Shown here: positions 1 through 6,525 of the stretch, piece after piece
Position numbering within the stretch: position 1 is the stretch's first letter
Layout: the number at the start of each line of letters is the position of its first letter
Assembly (NCBI GenBank): GCA_012744445.1
Contig: JAAYBZ010000170.1
Location: 1-34,608 of the forward strand
Reading direction: 5' to 3'
Source of the DNA: Myxococcales bacterium
GTDB taxonomy: Bacteria > Myxococcota_A > Polyangia > Polyangiales > Houyiibacteriaceae
Length of the DNA stretch: 34,608 nucleotides
Notes under the pieces: generated by a model
What the model saw: the letters and a program-made list of their open reading frames with translations, nothing else
The model's database searches: none
What the model was told of the DNA's origin: nothing
Translations under genes and position numbers: made by a program

Positions 1-126
1 CAGATCGCGCGCCGCGGCGCATTCTCCGTCGAATTCAAGCAGACCGGCCTCTTCGTCGAGCCCAACGACGAGCTCCTCTCCTCGCTCGAGCGGCTCTTCG
101 GCCGGCGCGTGAGCGAGCTCCGTTGA
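1..126 (+). CDS. C-terminal end of an unidentified protein (partial)
   Basis: An open frame runs from the left edge to a TGA and encodes 41 residues ending in RRVSELR. The stretch is mixed charged and hydrophobic (FKQTGLFVEPNDELL), as in a soluble cytoplasmic protein. Nothing in it identifies a family. Its stop codon overlaps the TTG start of the mutH gene (TTGA), so the two are probably translationally coupled and in one operon. The start and most of the gene lie outside the window. Confidence 0.6.
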   Translation, partial: QIARRGAFSVEFKQTGLFVEPNDELLSSLERLFGRRVSELR

Positions 127-791
127 GACGCGCGCCCCCGCCTTCGAGCCTCGACGAGCTCCTCGCGCGCGCGAAGGATCTCGCCGGCCGTCGCGTCGCC
201 GATCTCGCGGCGCAGCTCGGCGCGGGCCTTCCGAGCTCCACCACGCACGGCAAGGGCTTCGTCGGCGCCCTCGTCGAGGCCGCGCTCGGCACCACCGCCG
301 GGAGCAAGAGCGAGCCGGACTTCGTCGAGCTCGGCGTCGAGCTCAAGACCATCCCCCTCGATCCCACGGGCGCGCCGCGCGAGTCGACCTTCGTGTGCAC
401 GGTGCCGCTCGCCGAGATCGCCGAGCTCGAGTTCGAGGAGTCGCCGCTCTGGAAGAAGCTCGCGCGCGTGCTCTTCGTGCCCGTGGAGGCCGACGGCCCG
501 CTCGGGGAGCGCCGCTTCGGCGCGAGCTTCCTCTTCGAGCCCACGGCCGACGAGCGCGCCGCCCTCCGTCGGGATTGGGATCTCCTCGCCGGTCTCCTCT
601 CCACCGGCGCGGTCGACTCGATCGACGCGAGCCTCGGCGAGGTCGTGCAGATCCGCCCCAAGGGGCGCAACGCGAGCGATCGCGTGCTCGTCGCGCTCGG
701 CGACGAGGGCCTCGAAGAGACGCGCCCGATGGGCTTCTATCTACGTACGCGCTTCACCGGCGTCGTCGTCCGCACGCGCCTCGGCCTCTGA
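123..791 (+). CDS. mutH: DNA mismatch repair endonuclease MutH
   Basis: MutH nicks the unmethylated strand at hemimethylated GATC sites after activation by MutS and MutL. The 222-residue product matches the family along its length (E. coli MutH has 229). Residues 59-79 contain the AGSK-PDF-LGVELKTIP signature, with the D-X6-E-X-K catalytic triad at D66, E73 and K75, and E52 at the place of the helper Glu. IRPKG and GFYL near the C-terminus are also family features. The TTG start at 123 is chosen because the N-terminus (DELLARAKDLAG) then aligns with the family and overlaps the upstream stop as TTGA. The 3' end overlaps the convergent neighbour by about 50 nt. No dam methyltransferase is visible here. 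Identification is firm; the GATC-methylation context in this organism is unknown. Confidence 0.93.
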   Translation: MRRAPPPSSLDELLARAKDLAGRRVADLAAQLGAGLPSSTTHGKGFVGALVEAALGTTAGSKSEPDFVELGVELKTIPLDPTGAPRESTFVCTVPLAEIAELEFEESPLWKKLARVLFVPVEADGPLGERRFGASFLFEPTADERAALRRDWDLLAGLLSTGAVDSIDASLGEVVQIRPKGRNASDRVLVALGDEGLEETRPMGFYLRTRFTGVVVRTRLGL

Positions 792-1214
792 CGGCGGCGC
801 GTCGAAGTCGGTGAGGATGGTGACGCCCGTACCCGCCGCCTGGGTGCGCACCACGGCGGCGAGCCCGCGCATCGCGAGCACGTCGTCGGCGTCACCCGCG
901 AGGACGAGCTTGCCGTGCCCCTGACGCGCCATCGGCGCGATGAGCGTGCGCACCAGCGCCGCCCGCGCGAGGATCTTGTCGCCTCGCCCACGACCGCCCC
1001 CGACGAGCCGCGCCTCGACGATGCACGCGCCCGCGCGCGTGATCTCCGCGAGCCGATCCCGACATCGACGCGCGAAGGTCTCGGGGATCTCGTTGGAGCG
1101 TTGCCGGAGGACCAAGAGCTCGGCGCCGGTTCGGCGGACGGCATCCGCGTGATGTGCCGACGACGCGCCCGCCTCGGCGACGACGACACCAATTCGACCG
1201 TAGGGTTGAGTCAT
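741..1214 (-). CDS. Unrecognised small alpha/beta protein
   Basis: The 157-residue product starts MTQPYGRIGVVVAEAG and alternates predicted strands and helices (IGVVVAEAG, ELLVLRQ, KLVLAGDADDV, GVTILTDF), suggesting a Rossmann-like or universal-stress-like fold. No diagnostic motif is present and no family is assigned. A GTG 33 nt upstream (1247) would add 11 residues and has GGAGG, but only 3 nt before the start, which is too close; the ATG at 1214 is preferred without certainty. Residue composition is protein-like (A, V, L, D, E), whereas the opposite-strand frames are Arg/Pro-rich shadows. It converges on mutH and overlaps its end, and is divergent from the tRNA unit. Confidence 0.6.
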   Translation of the reverse strand: MTQPYGRIGVVVAEAGASSAHHADAVRRTGAELLVLRQRSNEIPETFARRCRDRLAEITRAGACIVEARLVGGGRGRGDKILARAALVRTLIAPMARQGHGKLVLAGDADDVLAMRGLAAVVRTQAAGTGVTILTDFDAPPSEAEARADDDAGEART

Positions 1215-1276
1215 CCCAAGACGGGTTACGTCCGCCCACCCCGGCACATTCCTCCGCGGACGCGCCGGGCGAGTCC

Positions 1277-1304
1277 TTGACCACCACCGAGGTGGCTGTT
1301 AACT
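1277..1304 (+). promoter_or_regulatory. Probable promoter of the tRNA-Lys/tRNA-Glu unit
   Basis: A near-consensus -35 TTGACC (1277-1282) is followed after 16 nt by TTAACT (1299-1304), then by GC-rich GGGGC. That discriminator is typical of stable-RNA promoters under stringent control. The spacer contains CCACC-N5-GGTGG (1281-1295), a short inverted repeat. The expected start is near 1311, about 25 nt before tRNA-Lys. The -10 is only a moderate match. Confidence 0.5.
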
Positions 1305-1335
1305 AGGGGCTCCCGACGGTTTCGCCGATGCCAGC

Positions 1336-1408
1336 GGGCCGTTAGCTCAGTCGGTAGAGCAGTGGACTTTTAATCCAACGGTCATAGGTTCGATCCCTAT
1401 ACGGCCCA
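1336..1408 (+). tRNA. tRNA-Lys (anticodon TTT)
   Basis: A full cloverleaf is present. The acceptor stem GGGCCGT/ACGGCCC pairs over 7 bp, the D arm holds GCTC/GAGC, the anticodon loop is CTTTTAA with TTT at 1369-1371, and the T arm is ATAGG-TTCGATC-CCTAT. The sequence is close to E. coli tRNA-Lys. The top pair of the anticodon stem is G-A. The 3' end reads ACCC, so CCA is not encoded and must be added enzymatically, unlike the adjacent tRNA-Glu. Confidence 0.95.
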
Positions 1409-1412
1409 CCCT

Positions 1413-1488
1413 GTCCCCATCGTCTAGAGGCCCAGGACTCCGGCCTTTCACGCCGGCAACCCCGGTTCGAACCCGGGTGGGGACGCCA
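1413..1488 (+). tRNA. tRNA-Glu (anticodon TTC), CCA encoded
   Basis: The acceptor stem GTCCCCA/TGGGGAC, anticodon stem CCGGC/GCCGG with loop CTTTCAC (anticodon TTC) and T arm around GGTTCGAACC form a canonical tRNA-Glu, very close to the E. coli gene. The CCA tail is encoded (1486-1488). Only 4 nt separate it from tRNA-Lys, so both are processed from one transcript. Confidence 0.96.
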
Positions 1489-1496
1489 AACGAGAG

Positions 1497-1529
1497 AACC
1501 CGCGCCATCCTCGAGGTGGCGCGGGTTTT
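1497..1529 (+). terminator. Rho-independent terminator of the tRNA unit
   Basis: A perfect 11-bp stem, AACCCGCGCCA (1497-1507) with TGGCGCGGGTT (1517-1527), has a 9-nt loop and is followed by TTTTC. It is the best-formed terminator in the window and lies just after tRNA-Glu. Confidence 0.9.
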
Positions 1530-1553
1530 CGCTGTCGGGTGTTTCGGCCGTGA

Positions 1554-1559
1554 TAGAAG
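1554..1559 (+). promoter_or_regulatory. Possible -10 box 6 nt before the crotonase start
   Basis: TAGAAG is separated from the ATG at 1566 by 6 nt, which would give a leaderless transcript. The same bases include AGAAGG, which can equally be read as a Shine-Dalgarno 5 nt from the ATG. No clear -35 is seen. It is listed because the same spacing recurs at other starts in the window. Confidence 0.3.
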
Positions 1560-1565
1560 GCGGCG

Positions 1566-2351
1566 ATGACCCAGGAATTCACCCGTCTCTCGTACGAGAT
1601 GCGCGGCCACGTCGCGCTCATCGGTCTCCACCGCGAAGACAAGCTGAACGCCTTCGACGTCACCATGCTCCGCGAGCTCGGCCTCGCGATGAAGCGCTAC
1701 GAGGAGGACGACGAGGCGCGCTGCGCCGTCCTCTTCGCGCACGGGCGAAGCTTCACGGCAGGCCTCGATCTCGCCGAGGTCGGCCCGCACGTCCGCGGCG
1801 GTGGGGGCCTCTTCGACGACGGAATCGATCCGCTCTCGCTCCACGGCACGCTCCGCAAGAAGCCGCTCGTGACGGTGGTCCACGGACACTGCCTCACCAT
1901 CGGCATCGAGCTCCTCCTCGCCTCCGACATCGGCGTGGCCGAGGAGAGCGCCGTCTTCGGTCAGATCGAGATCAACCGCGGCATCTTCCCCTTCGGCGGC
2001 GCGACGCTCCGCCTCCCCCTCGTCGCCGGCTGGGGCAACGCGATGCGCTGGCTCCTCACGGGCGATCGATTCGACGCGAAGGAGGCGCACCGCATCGGGC
2101 TCGTGCAAGAGGTCGTCCCGAACGGCCAGGGCCTCGACGCGGCGCTGCGCATCGCCGAGACCGTCGCCAAGCGCGCGCCGCTCGGCGTACAGGCGACGCT
2201 CGAGAGCGCGCGCCTCTCCGTCCTCGAAGGACAGAAGGCCGCCATCGAGGCGCTCCTCCCCATGGCGCGTCGGCTCATGGACACCGAGGACGCGGCCGAA
2301 GGCCTCCGCTCGTTCGTCGAGCGCCGCGAGGCCGAGTTCAAGGGCCGCTGA
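1566..2351 (+). CDS. Enoyl-CoA hydratase/crotonase family protein (hydratase-type active site)
   Basis: The 261-residue product has the usual crotonase length. It has an oxyanion-hole region GRSFTAGLDL (60-69) and both acid/base glutamates of classical enoyl-CoA hydratase: E115 in TIGIELLLASD and E135 in FGQIEI. It should therefore hydrate a 2-enoyl-CoA in beta-oxidation or a related acyl-CoA pathway; substrate chain length cannot be read from sequence. The ATG at 1566 follows AGAAGG. It converges with a second crotonase, the stops being separated by one base, and a FadL-like gene lies just beyond, suggesting a fatty-acid utilisation cluster. Other crotonase reactions cannot be excluded. Confidence 0.88.
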   Translation: MTQEFTRLSYEMRGHVALIGLHREDKLNAFDVTMLRELGLAMKRYEEDDEARCAVLFAHGRSFTAGLDLAEVGPHVRGGGGLFDDGIDPLSLHGTLRKKPLVTVVHGHCLTIGIELLLASDIGVAEESAVFGQIEINRGIFPFGGATLRLPLVAGWGNAMRWLLTGDRFDAKEAHRIGLVQEVVPNGQGLDAALRIAETVAKRAPLGVQATLESARLSVLEGQKAAIEALLPMARRLMDTEDAAEGLRSFVERREAEFKGR

Positions 2352-2352
2352 G

Positions 2353-3108
2353 TCAGCGCTTCTTCAAGAAGGCGCCCACCGCGGCCTTCATCTCGTCGGA
2401 GCGGAAGCGCTCGGCGAGCTCGTCCGCTTCGGCGGCGAGCGCCTCGTCGAGCGTGCGATCCTCGCCTTCGCGGAGCAGGCGCTTGCTCGCCTGGACGGCG
2501 CCGGGCGGGAGCGAGGCGAGCTCCCGCGCGATGGCGAGCACCTCGTCCATGAACGAGGCGGTGGGGAAGACCCGCGTGACGAGGCCCCACCGCTCGAGCG
2601 TCGCCGCGTCGTAGCGCGCGCCGCCGAGGAGCATCTCGCTCGCCCGCTGGCGCCCCATGAGGCGCGGGAAGGTCACCGAGCTGCCGTACTCGGCGCAGAG
2701 CCCGAGCTTGGAGAAGGGCGTGGTGAGCTCGGCGCGCTCGCTCGCGTAGACCATGTCGAAGGCCGGGAGGATCGTCACGGCCATGCCCACGGCGAGCCCG
2801 TCCACCGCGGCGAGGAGCGGCTTGGGGAAGGCGCGGAGGCGCTGCCCGAAGCGCGAGAGGCTCTCCGGCATCCGAGACGTCTTCGAGACCTCCATCAGCA
2901 CGGCGAGGTCGATGCCGGCGCTGAAGATGCCGCCTCGCCCGGTGAGGACGACGACGCGGAGATCCTCGCGGGCCTCCGCCTCGTCGAGGGCGTCGAGGAT
3001 GCCCTCGGCGACGGGGACGGTGATGCAGTTGCGCTTCTCGGGGCGGGCGATGGCGAGGACGCGGACGCCGCCCTGATCGTCGATCTCGAGGCCTTCGATC
3101 GGGCTCAT
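2353..3108 (-). CDS. Enoyl-CoA isomerase-type crotonase
   Basis: This 251-residue crotonase has the oxyanion signature GIFSAGIDL (60-68), but the first hydratase Glu is replaced by T112 in the GLAVGMAVTIL segment. The retained acid is E140 in PFSKLGLCAEYGSS, followed by a FPRLMG motif. That arrangement is characteristic of delta3,delta2-enoyl-CoA isomerases of the ECI2/PECI group, which shift double bonds so that unsaturated fatty acids can enter beta-oxidation. The ATG at 3108 is 31 nt after the FadL-like gene on the same strand, so cotranscription is likely. The isomerase call is inferred from active-site residues; the crotonase fold is firm. Confidence 0.82.
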   Translation of the reverse strand: MSPIEGLEIDDQGGVRVLAIARPEKRNCITVPVAEGILDALDEAEAREDLRVVVLTGRGGIFSAGIDLAVLMEVSKTSRMPESLSRFGQRLRAFPKPLLAAVDGLAVGMAVTILPAFDMVYASERAELTTPFSKLGLCAEYGSSVTFPRLMGRQRASEMLLGGARYDAATLERWGLVTRVFPTASFMDEVLAIARELASLPPGAVQASKRLLREGEDRTLDEALAAEADELAERFRSDEMKAAVGAFLKKR

Positions 3109-3114
3109 CCGCCT

Positions 3115-3120
3115 ACGCTA
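3115..3120 (-). promoter_or_regulatory. Possible -10 box 6 nt before the isomerase start
   Basis: On the reverse strand TAGCGT is followed by AGGCGG and then ATG, so the hexamer is 6 nt from the start codon. AGGCGG may instead act as a ribosome-binding site. No convincing -35 was found, and the gene may be cotranscribed with the upstream FadL-like gene. Confidence 0.3.
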
Positions 3121-3139
3121 CCAGACCACGAGGCGACGC

Positions 3140-4516
3140 TCAGCTCCCGTCTCCGCTCCGACGCTCGGTCCGCTCGCTCCGGCGCTCCTGCCGCTCGAGC
3201 CGCTCCTCGACGCGCCGCTCCGGGAAGGGCGCGGGCTGCGGTCGCGGCGCGCCGAAGCGCCGCGTCGCCGAGAGGCTGAGCTGGATGCTCCGGATGCCGT
3301 ACTCGCCGCCGCAGCCGGTCTTCACGGTCACGCCCGGCGCGCAGCGCTCTTCGTCGTGCCGCACGTACTTGCCGATGTGCGTGTAGAGCGTGGCGAAGTC
3401 GAGATCGACGTGGCGGAGGCGCAGCCCGAGCCCGCCGCTCACCGAGCCCGACACGCCCGGCGGCGGGTTGAAGTACTGGAGCCCTCGCACCGAGGTGGCG
3501 CTGACGCCGCGCGAGATCCCGAGGCGGAGCGAGAGCCGCTCGCTGGCCTTCATCTCGGCGCCGAGGCGGAGGGTGTGGACGTTCCGCTGGTAGAAGGGGA
3601 CCTCGAGCGGATCCTTGGAGAAGGCGTTCTCGAAGATCTGCACGCGGTTCGCCTCCTGGTGGAGCTGCACGCGGTAGTCGATGGCCACGAGGAGGCGCTC
3701 GCCGTAACCGAGGAACGCGAAGCCGGCCTGGAACGCGTGCGGCGAGTACCACGTGGTCTTGAGGGCGATGTCCGAGAGCACGACGCCGGGCATGAGCTCG
3801 ACGTCGGTCGTGCCGCTCATCGGGATCGCGACCTTGGTGCGATACGTCAGGCCGAACGAGACCCAGTCGACGAGGCGCACGTGGAGGCCGAGGAGCCCCC
3901 CCGGGTAGCCCACGCCGCTGAGGTTCTGGTCGACCCACGCCCACTGCCCGCGATCGGCGAAGATCTCCTGGTAGATCTCGGAGCTCTGCGTGGCGAACGG
4001 GACTCGGAGCGCGACGCCCATGCTCACGCGATCGTGGAGCTGCACCGAGGCCGCGAGGGAGCTCTCGATGGCGAAGAAGCGCACCGAGATGTCCCGCGGC
4101 TCGTCGAGCGGCTGCCCCGACACGGCCGAGAGCGCTTCGAAGCCGGAGGAGTAGCCGGTGGTGCTGTAGATGCCCGCCCCGAGCACCCAACGCGGGCCCG
4201 GACGATACGCCGCGAAGCCGCTGACCATGGGGCCGAAGCCGCGCGAGGTGCTCCGCGTGTCGGGGCCTTCGACCGGCGCCCACTGCTTCACGAAGATCGG
4301 CTGGAAGGTGAGCTGGAGCGCGCCCTTCTCGAGGAAGACGAGGTTCGCCGGGTTCACCACGACGGCCGCGGGGGAGTCGAGCCACGCCGTGCCGGTGCTC
4401 CCGAGGCCGACGCTCCGGGCGTCGAAGGCGCTCGGCTCGGTGTTCGCGGCCGCGCCGTTCGCGATCGCGAAGACCAGGAGCGCGGCGAACGCCGTGGTGC
4501 GAGGAGCCCGAATCAC
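3140..4516 (-). CDS. FadL/OmpP1/TodX-family outer-membrane hydrophobic-compound transporter
   Basis: The 458-residue product has a signal peptide (about residues 1-24, ending GAAA-N). It is followed by the FadL N-terminal hallmark: a mature start rich in small residues (ARSVGLGSTGTAW) and SPAAVVVNPANL, matching the family's plug-like NPA(G/N)L segment. The rest alternates hydrophobic and polar residues as in a 14-strand barrel. The last 40 residues are an Arg/Glu-rich tail (RRVEERLERQERRSERTERR), unusual for FadL, which normally ends in an aromatic strand residue. It probably takes up fatty acids or other hydrophobic compounds and sits with two crotonases. The start is GTG at 4516, 6 nt after a TAGGTT box. 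Confidence 0.85.
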   Translation of the reverse strand: MIRAPRTTAFAALLVFAIANGAAANTEPSAFDARSVGLGSTGTAWLDSPAAVVVNPANLVFLEKGALQLTFQPIFVKQWAPVEGPDTRSTSRGFGPMVSGFAAYRPGPRWVLGAGIYSTTGYSSGFEALSAVSGQPLDEPRDISVRFFAIESSLAASVQLHDRVSMGVALRVPFATQSSEIYQEIFADRGQWAWVDQNLSGVGYPGGLLGLHVRLVDWVSFGLTYRTKVAIPMSGTTDVELMPGVVLSDIALKTTWYSPHAFQAGFAFLGYGERLLVAIDYRVQLHQEANRVQIFENAFSKDPLEVPFYQRNVHTLRLGAEMKASERLSLRLGISRGVSATSVRGLQYFNPPPGVSGSVSGGLGLRLRHVDLDFATLYTHIGKYVRHDEERCAPGVTVKTGCGGEYGIRSIQLSLSATRRFGAPRPQPAPFPERRVEERLERQERRSERTERRSGDGS

Positions 4517-4522
4517 GTATCC

Positions 4523-4528
4523 AACCTA
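4523..4528 (-). promoter_or_regulatory. Candidate -10 box, leaderless spacing, before the FadL-like gene
   Basis: The reverse strand reads TAGGTT, 6 nt (GGATAC), GTG start. The identical hexamer and spacing occur before the TetR gene at 5895. A good -35 is not visible at 16-18 nt. Confidence 0.4.
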
Positions 4529-4716
4529 CGGTGTCCTTCCTTGGTGCTTCCGCAACGATGGAGCCTTTCTCCCAGCCTGCCCATCCGTGCGGGGCACGCA
4601 AGTGATGGAGAACGCGCGGAATTGCCGAAACCTGTGCCCTCGGACGCCCATTTCGCCCTATCGTGTTACAAGGTCTGGACCACCCAGGGATCACCCCACC
4701 ACGTCATCGAGGAAAC

Positions 4717-5142
4717 ATGTCGTTCAAAGCAACGCGATTGGCTCTCCCCCTCCTCTTCACCCTCGGCCTCTTCACGGCCGCTGGCTGCGGACCGAAGCCC
4801 ATCGAGTTCGGCGGTAGCGCGCGCACCGCGGGCGTCGACGGCAAGATCGAGTGGAAGAAGCTCAGCGCCGACACGCGGCTGGTGAAGACGAGCTTCAAGT
4901 TCCTCCCGCCGCCCAACCGCATCCACGAGGCGGCGACCGTCTACGTCCTCTGGTTCATCCCCGAGAACGCCCCCGCCACCAAGGCCGGCACGCTCGTCTA
5001 CGATCCGAACTCCCGCAAGGGCCACCTCGAGGCCACCACGGCCGTGTCGCGCTTCGAGGTGCTCCTCACCGCCGAGCGCGTGAACACGGTCGGCGGCCCG
5101 AGCGAGCACGTCATCGCGCGCAAGAAGGTCGTCCTCGAGTGA
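4717..5142 (+). CDS. Small secreted lipoprotein of unknown function
   Basis: The start is ATG 4717, 4 nt after GAGG (4709-4712); an earlier in-frame ATG at 4663 lacks a ribosome-binding site and would bury the signal peptide. The 141-residue product has a type II signal peptide with lipobox TAAGC and lipidated C24. The mature part has beta-strand character (AATVYVLWFIP, SRFEVLLTAERVN) and resembles the beta-sandwich seen in anti-sigma-K (RskA) C-terminal regions. That similarity is by eye only, and no anti-sigma helix is present. It is divergent from the FadL-like gene and convergent with the nitroreductase. Confidence 0.75.
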   Translation: MSFKATRLALPLLFTLGLFTAAGCGPKPIEFGGSARTAGVDGKIEWKKLSADTRLVKTSFKFLPPPNRIHEAATVYVLWFIPENAPATKAGTLVYDPNSRKGHLEATTAVSRFEVLLTAERVNTVGGPSEHVIARKKVVLE

Positions 5143-5149
5143 TCGGCGC

Positions 5150-5169
5150 GCCGAGGCCCTCGCCTCGGC
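5150..5169. terminator. Bidirectional hairpin between convergent genes
   Basis: A perfect 8-bp inverted repeat, GCCGAGGC (5150-5157) and GCCTCGGC (5162-5169), with a CCTC loop fills the 30-bp gap between the lipoprotein and nitroreductase stops. There is no T-tract on either side, so efficiency is uncertain, but the position suits a shared terminator. Confidence 0.55.
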
Positions 5170-5172
5170 CCC

Positions 5173-5835
5173 TCAGCCGAAGAATCGAACGTTCCGGTCG
5201 ATCGGCTCCCGCGCCTGGCGCGCGCGATTGGCCGGGACGCTCTCGTCCTCGTAGCCGATCGAGATCCCGCAGAGGATCCGGAGATCGTCCGGGATGCCGA
5301 GGATCTCGCGCGTGATCTGCTCGTGCGAGGCGAGCGCCGCCTGCGCGCACGAGCCCACGCCGCGCGACCAGAGGGCGAGCATCAAGGTCTGGACGTACAT
5401 GCCCACGTCGAGCGCCACGCCGACGTCGAAGCTCTCGTGCATGCAGACGAAGGCCGCGTGGGGTGCGCCGAAGAACTCGTAGTTGCGGACGATCGCCTCC
5501 GCGCGCCCCTGGACGTCGTCGCGCGCGACGCCCATCGCGCCGTAGAGCACCTGGGCGCACTCGATCTGGAGCCGCCGGTAGTCGCCCTCGAAGCGGAAGA
5601 CGGGGAGCCCCTTGCCGCCCGTGGCGATCGCGGCGCGCGTCGCCTCGATCATCCGGCGGGAGAGCTCGTCGCGCACCTCGCCCGAGGCGACGAACACCCG
5701 CCAGGGTTGGATGTTGCAGTTGCTCGGCGCACGCTGGGCGAGCTCGAAACACTCGCGCAGCACCTCGTCCGGCACCCTTCGGCTCGAAAAGCCACGCACC
5801 GAGCGGCGCGTGGACACGACCTCGTCGAAATCCAT
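5173..5835 (-). CDS. Nitroreductase-family FMN-dependent oxidoreductase
   Basis: The 220-residue product begins MDFDEVVSTRRSVRGF, the nitroreductase N-terminal FMN phosphate-binding signature. It continues with APSNCNIQPWRVFVASG (36-52), the conserved flavin-contact region, and ends with a C-terminal IGYEDES and basic segment typical of the family. Such enzymes use NAD(P)H to reduce nitroaromatics, quinones or flavins; the native substrate is not predictable. The ATG at 5835 is 59 bp from the divergent TetR gene, so it is a plausible target of that regulator. Confidence 0.88.
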   Translation of the reverse strand: MDFDEVVSTRRSVRGFSSRRVPDEVLRECFELAQRAPSNCNIQPWRVFVASGEVRDELSRRMIEATRAAIATGGKGLPVFRFEGDYRRLQIECAQVLYGAMGVARDDVQGRAEAIVRNYEFFGAPHAAFVCMHESFDVGVALDVGMYVQTLMLALWSRGVGSCAQAALASHEQITREILGIPDDLRILCGISIGYEDESVPANRARQAREPIDRNVRFFG

Positions 5836-5859
5836 GCCGGAGCGTAGCACCCTGGCGGA

Positions 5860-5888
5860 TTGTGCGACGCCCCGGGGAGCATTAGGTT
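5860..5888 (+). promoter_or_regulatory. Promoter of the TetR gene with leaderless spacing
   Basis: A -35 TTGTGC (5860-5865), a 17-nt spacer and a -10 TAGGTT (5883-5888) are followed 6 nt later by the ATG at 5895. Transcription would begin at or within one base of the start codon. There is no Shine-Dalgarno sequence. This is the best-supported example of the repeated pattern, because both boxes are present at ideal spacing. Confidence 0.6.
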
Positions 5889-5894
5889 TACCGA

Positions 5895-6494
5895 ATGATC
5901 GCGCCCTCTCGGCAGCGTCTCCAGGTCGACGAACGAAGGACGCAGCTCCTCGACCTCGCCATCCAGCTCTTCGGCGGGCGGAGCTACGAAGACATCTCCA
6001 TCGACGAATTCGCCAAGAAGGGCGGGATCTCGAAGGGGCTCCTCTACCACTACTTCCCGTCCAAGCGCGCGCTCTACGTGGCCGCCGTCGGGCGCGCCGC
6101 CGAGCAGCTCCTCGAGAAGACCCACGTCGACGGCGGGGGCGCATCCGCGAGCTCGCTCGAGACCGTGCGCCGCGGCCTCGACGCCTACCTCGCCTACGTC
6201 GAGGAGCACGCGGCCGCCTACGCCTTCCTGCTCCGGAGCGGCATCGGGAGCGACGCCGAGGTCGCGGGCCTCGTCGAGGCCACGCGCGACGCGTTCGCCA
6301 AGCGCATCGGCGCCGGCCTCGGCCTCACCGAGCACGACGCCGAGGGGCGGATCCTCGTGCGCGGCTGGGTGGGCTTCGTCGAGGCGACGAGCCTCGCCTG
6401 GGCCGAGTCGCCCTCGGGCATCACCCGCGAGCGCCTCGCCGAGCTCATCCTCGGCGCCTTCGCGGCGGGCGTGCAGCTCGTCAAGCACAAGTGA
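5895..6494 (+). CDS. TetR/AcrR-family transcriptional regulator
   Basis: The 199-residue product carries a TetR N-terminal helix-turn-helix at about residues 18-64 (SYEDISIDEFAKKGGISKGLLYHYFPSK region, with the typical YHYF-SK end of the recognition helix). A helical ligand/dimer domain follows (about 65-195). It is divergent from the nitroreductase over 59 bp and upstream of mepA by 31 bp, so it may control the nitroreductase, itself, or both. The effector is unknown. No ribosome-binding site precedes the ATG. Confidence 0.9.
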   Translation: MIAPSRQRLQVDERRTQLLDLAIQLFGGRSYEDISIDEFAKKGGISKGLLYHYFPSKRALYVAAVGRAAEQLLEKTHVDGGGASASSLETVRRGLDAYLAYVEEHAAAYAFLLRSGIGSDAEVAGLVEATRDAFAKRIGAGLGLTEHDAEGRILVRGWVGFVEATSLAWAESPSGITRERLAELILGAFAAGVQLVKHK

Positions 6495-6525
6495 AGCGAC
6501 TCGCCTCCACGCCCGTCCCAAGCCG

